DNA from: Thalassospira sp. MCCC 1A03138
Lineage (GTDB): Bacteria > Pseudomonadota > Alphaproteobacteria > Rhodospirillales > Thalassospiraceae
Assembly: GCF_002115785.1 (NCBI RefSeq)
Contig: NZ_JFJY01000002.1
Location: 1-64,000, forward strand
Length of the DNA: 64,000 nucleotides
Direction: 5' to 3'
The notes below the pieces were generated by a model that saw nothing but the letters and a program-made list of their open reading frames with translations, had not been told where the DNA came from and did no database searches. Below, in pieces: positions 63,397-64,000 of the stretch. Both the position numbers and the translations under genes were made by a program. Each line of letters starts with the position of its first letter. The stretch's first letter is position 1.

Positions 63397-64000
63397 ATGC
63401 GTTTTCGGGTTGTTACGGGGATTTTTTCGATCCCGGCCATCTGCCTGCTGACACTTCTCGCGATTATCGCGACAGTCGCTTTGAATTATCAAAACAGCCT
63501 GCGTAACGGTAAGTTCGAACAGATCGAACATCTGACCGAGGGCGCGGTAACGATCGTTGATTCATATATTGCCAAGGTCAAAGCGGGCGATATGGATGAA
63601 AACGCCGCCAAGGCAGAAGTGCTTTCATTGCTCAATGCGTATCGCTTTGATGGGGAGAACTACATATACGCCACCGATTATAACCATTGCATGGTTCTTG
63701 ATCCGCTCAGCCCCGAAGATGTCGGCAAATGCAACCCCGACAGCAAAGTGCGCCAGATGATCGTCAAAACCGCCAAGGCCGGTGGTGGCGTGATAACCTA
63801 TGAAACCAAAAAACCCGGCATGGGCGATACTTTGGTCGAAAAGGCCGCATATGTTCGTCCGATTCCGGGCTGGAACTGGGCATTGGGTGCGGGCGTCTAT
63901 ATGGATGACGTCGCGGCAGAATTTCAGTCTGTGATGCAGCGCATCGCGATTATCTCGGTGATCGCTATTGTCATTGCTGGCGTTTTGTCCTGGTTCGTAG
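63397..64000 (+). CDS. Cache-domain methyl-accepting chemotaxis protein (3' end cut by window edge)
   Basis: The 201 visible residues start MRFRVVTGIFSIPAICLLTL, an N-terminal membrane segment (about 8-28). A periplasmic sCache-type domain follows, with IEHLTEGAVTIVDSYIAKVK, then FDGENYIYATDYNHCMVLDP (about 82-101) and PGWNWALGAGVYMDDV (about 161-176), the usual Cache end. A second membrane segment begins near residue 186 (IAIISVIAIVIAGVL). HAMP and signalling domains would lie beyond the edge. AGGGGA precedes the ATG. A Cache histidine kinase or diguanylate cyclase is possible, since only the sensor is visible. Confidence 0.75.
   Translation, partial: MRFRVVTGIFSIPAICLLTLLAIIATVALNYQNSLRNGKFEQIEHLTEGAVTIVDSYIAKVKAGDMDENAAKAEVLSLLNAYRFDGENYIYATDYNHCMVLDPLSPEDVGKCNPDSKVRQMIVKTAKAGGGVITYETKKPGMGDTLVEKAAYVRPIPGWNWALGAGVYMDDVAAEFQSVMQRIAIISVIAIVIAGVLSWFV

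Noticed and set aside
1..64000. CRISPR array, prophage, insertion sequence, tRNA or rRNA genes
   Set aside because: No spaced direct repeats, transposase or integrase, cloverleaf-like sequence or rRNA segment was seen on either strand; the only tandem repeats are coding.

Overview
This window appears to come from a free-living, probably marine, alphaproteobacterium of the Rhodospirillales, and Thalassospira-like is my best guess. That rests on gene content and protein style: a PuuD-type urate oxidase, ethylmalonyl-CoA pathway enzymes, a psp operon with PspF, and sdhCDAB on one strand. It is not a database match. No rRNA, tRNA, insertion sequence, prophage or CRISPR array is visible. Coding is dense, and most genes lie on the minus strand in long operons.

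Positions 1 to about 34,000 are dominated by purine and urea nitrogen recovery. A minus-strand run carries the urea ABC importer (urtABCDE, 11072 to 5310) and then urease with its accessory genes (ureDABCEFG, 5087 to 1, with ureG cut by the window edge). A sigma-54-type promoter and an NtrC-like palindrome lie just upstream of urtA. Next come a LysR regulator divergent from a Tat-exported metallo-beta-lactamase-fold hydrolase, then puuD (urate hydroxylase fused to cytochrome c) divergent from a second LysR gene. A short non-purine stretch follows: an acetylpolyamine amidohydrolase/histone deacetylase homologue, a PAS protein paired with a soluble chemotaxis transducer, and a small unknown protein. 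From 19550 to 33909 lie a BMP-type nucleoside/purine ABC importer, guanine deaminase, xanthine dehydrogenase (xdhABC), uraH, and divergently puuE, uraD, alc and allA. Together these encode every step from guanine through xanthine, urate, 5-hydroxyisourate, OHCU, allantoin, allantoate and ureidoglycolate to glyoxylate plus urea. Urease then releases ammonia.

Positions 33,900 to 49,200 hold general metabolism and envelope genes. These are a HAD phosphatase with a TPR lipoprotein and a DUF4153 membrane protein, sdhCDAB, a mesaconyl-CoA-hydratase-like/malyl-CoA-lyase-like pair, and a MarR-controlled FUSC/DUF1656/HlyD efflux system. They end with an exported serine hydrolase and two small unknown proteins.

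Positions 49,200 to 64,000 hold an AAA/DUF4143 ATPase and the phage-shock operon pspABC, which has a recognisable sigma-54 promoter. Divergent to it are pspF and a tightly coupled unknown gene. An outer-membrane beta-barrel follows, then a branched-chain acyl-CoA catabolic operon (hotdog thioesterase, isovaleryl-CoA dehydrogenase, thiolase, carbonic anhydrase, acyl-CoA dehydrogenase) preceded by a perfect 16-base palindrome. The window closes with a solute-binding protein, an RhlE-like DEAD-box helicase with a long Arg/Gly/Asp-rich tail, and the start of a Cache-domain chemoreceptor.

No wholly new system is evident. The best leads are the NtrC-like palindrome on the predicted urtA start site, a 54-nt foldable element upstream of sdhC, the Cys/His protein coupled to pspF, and the LiuR-like palindrome before the leucine-type operon.
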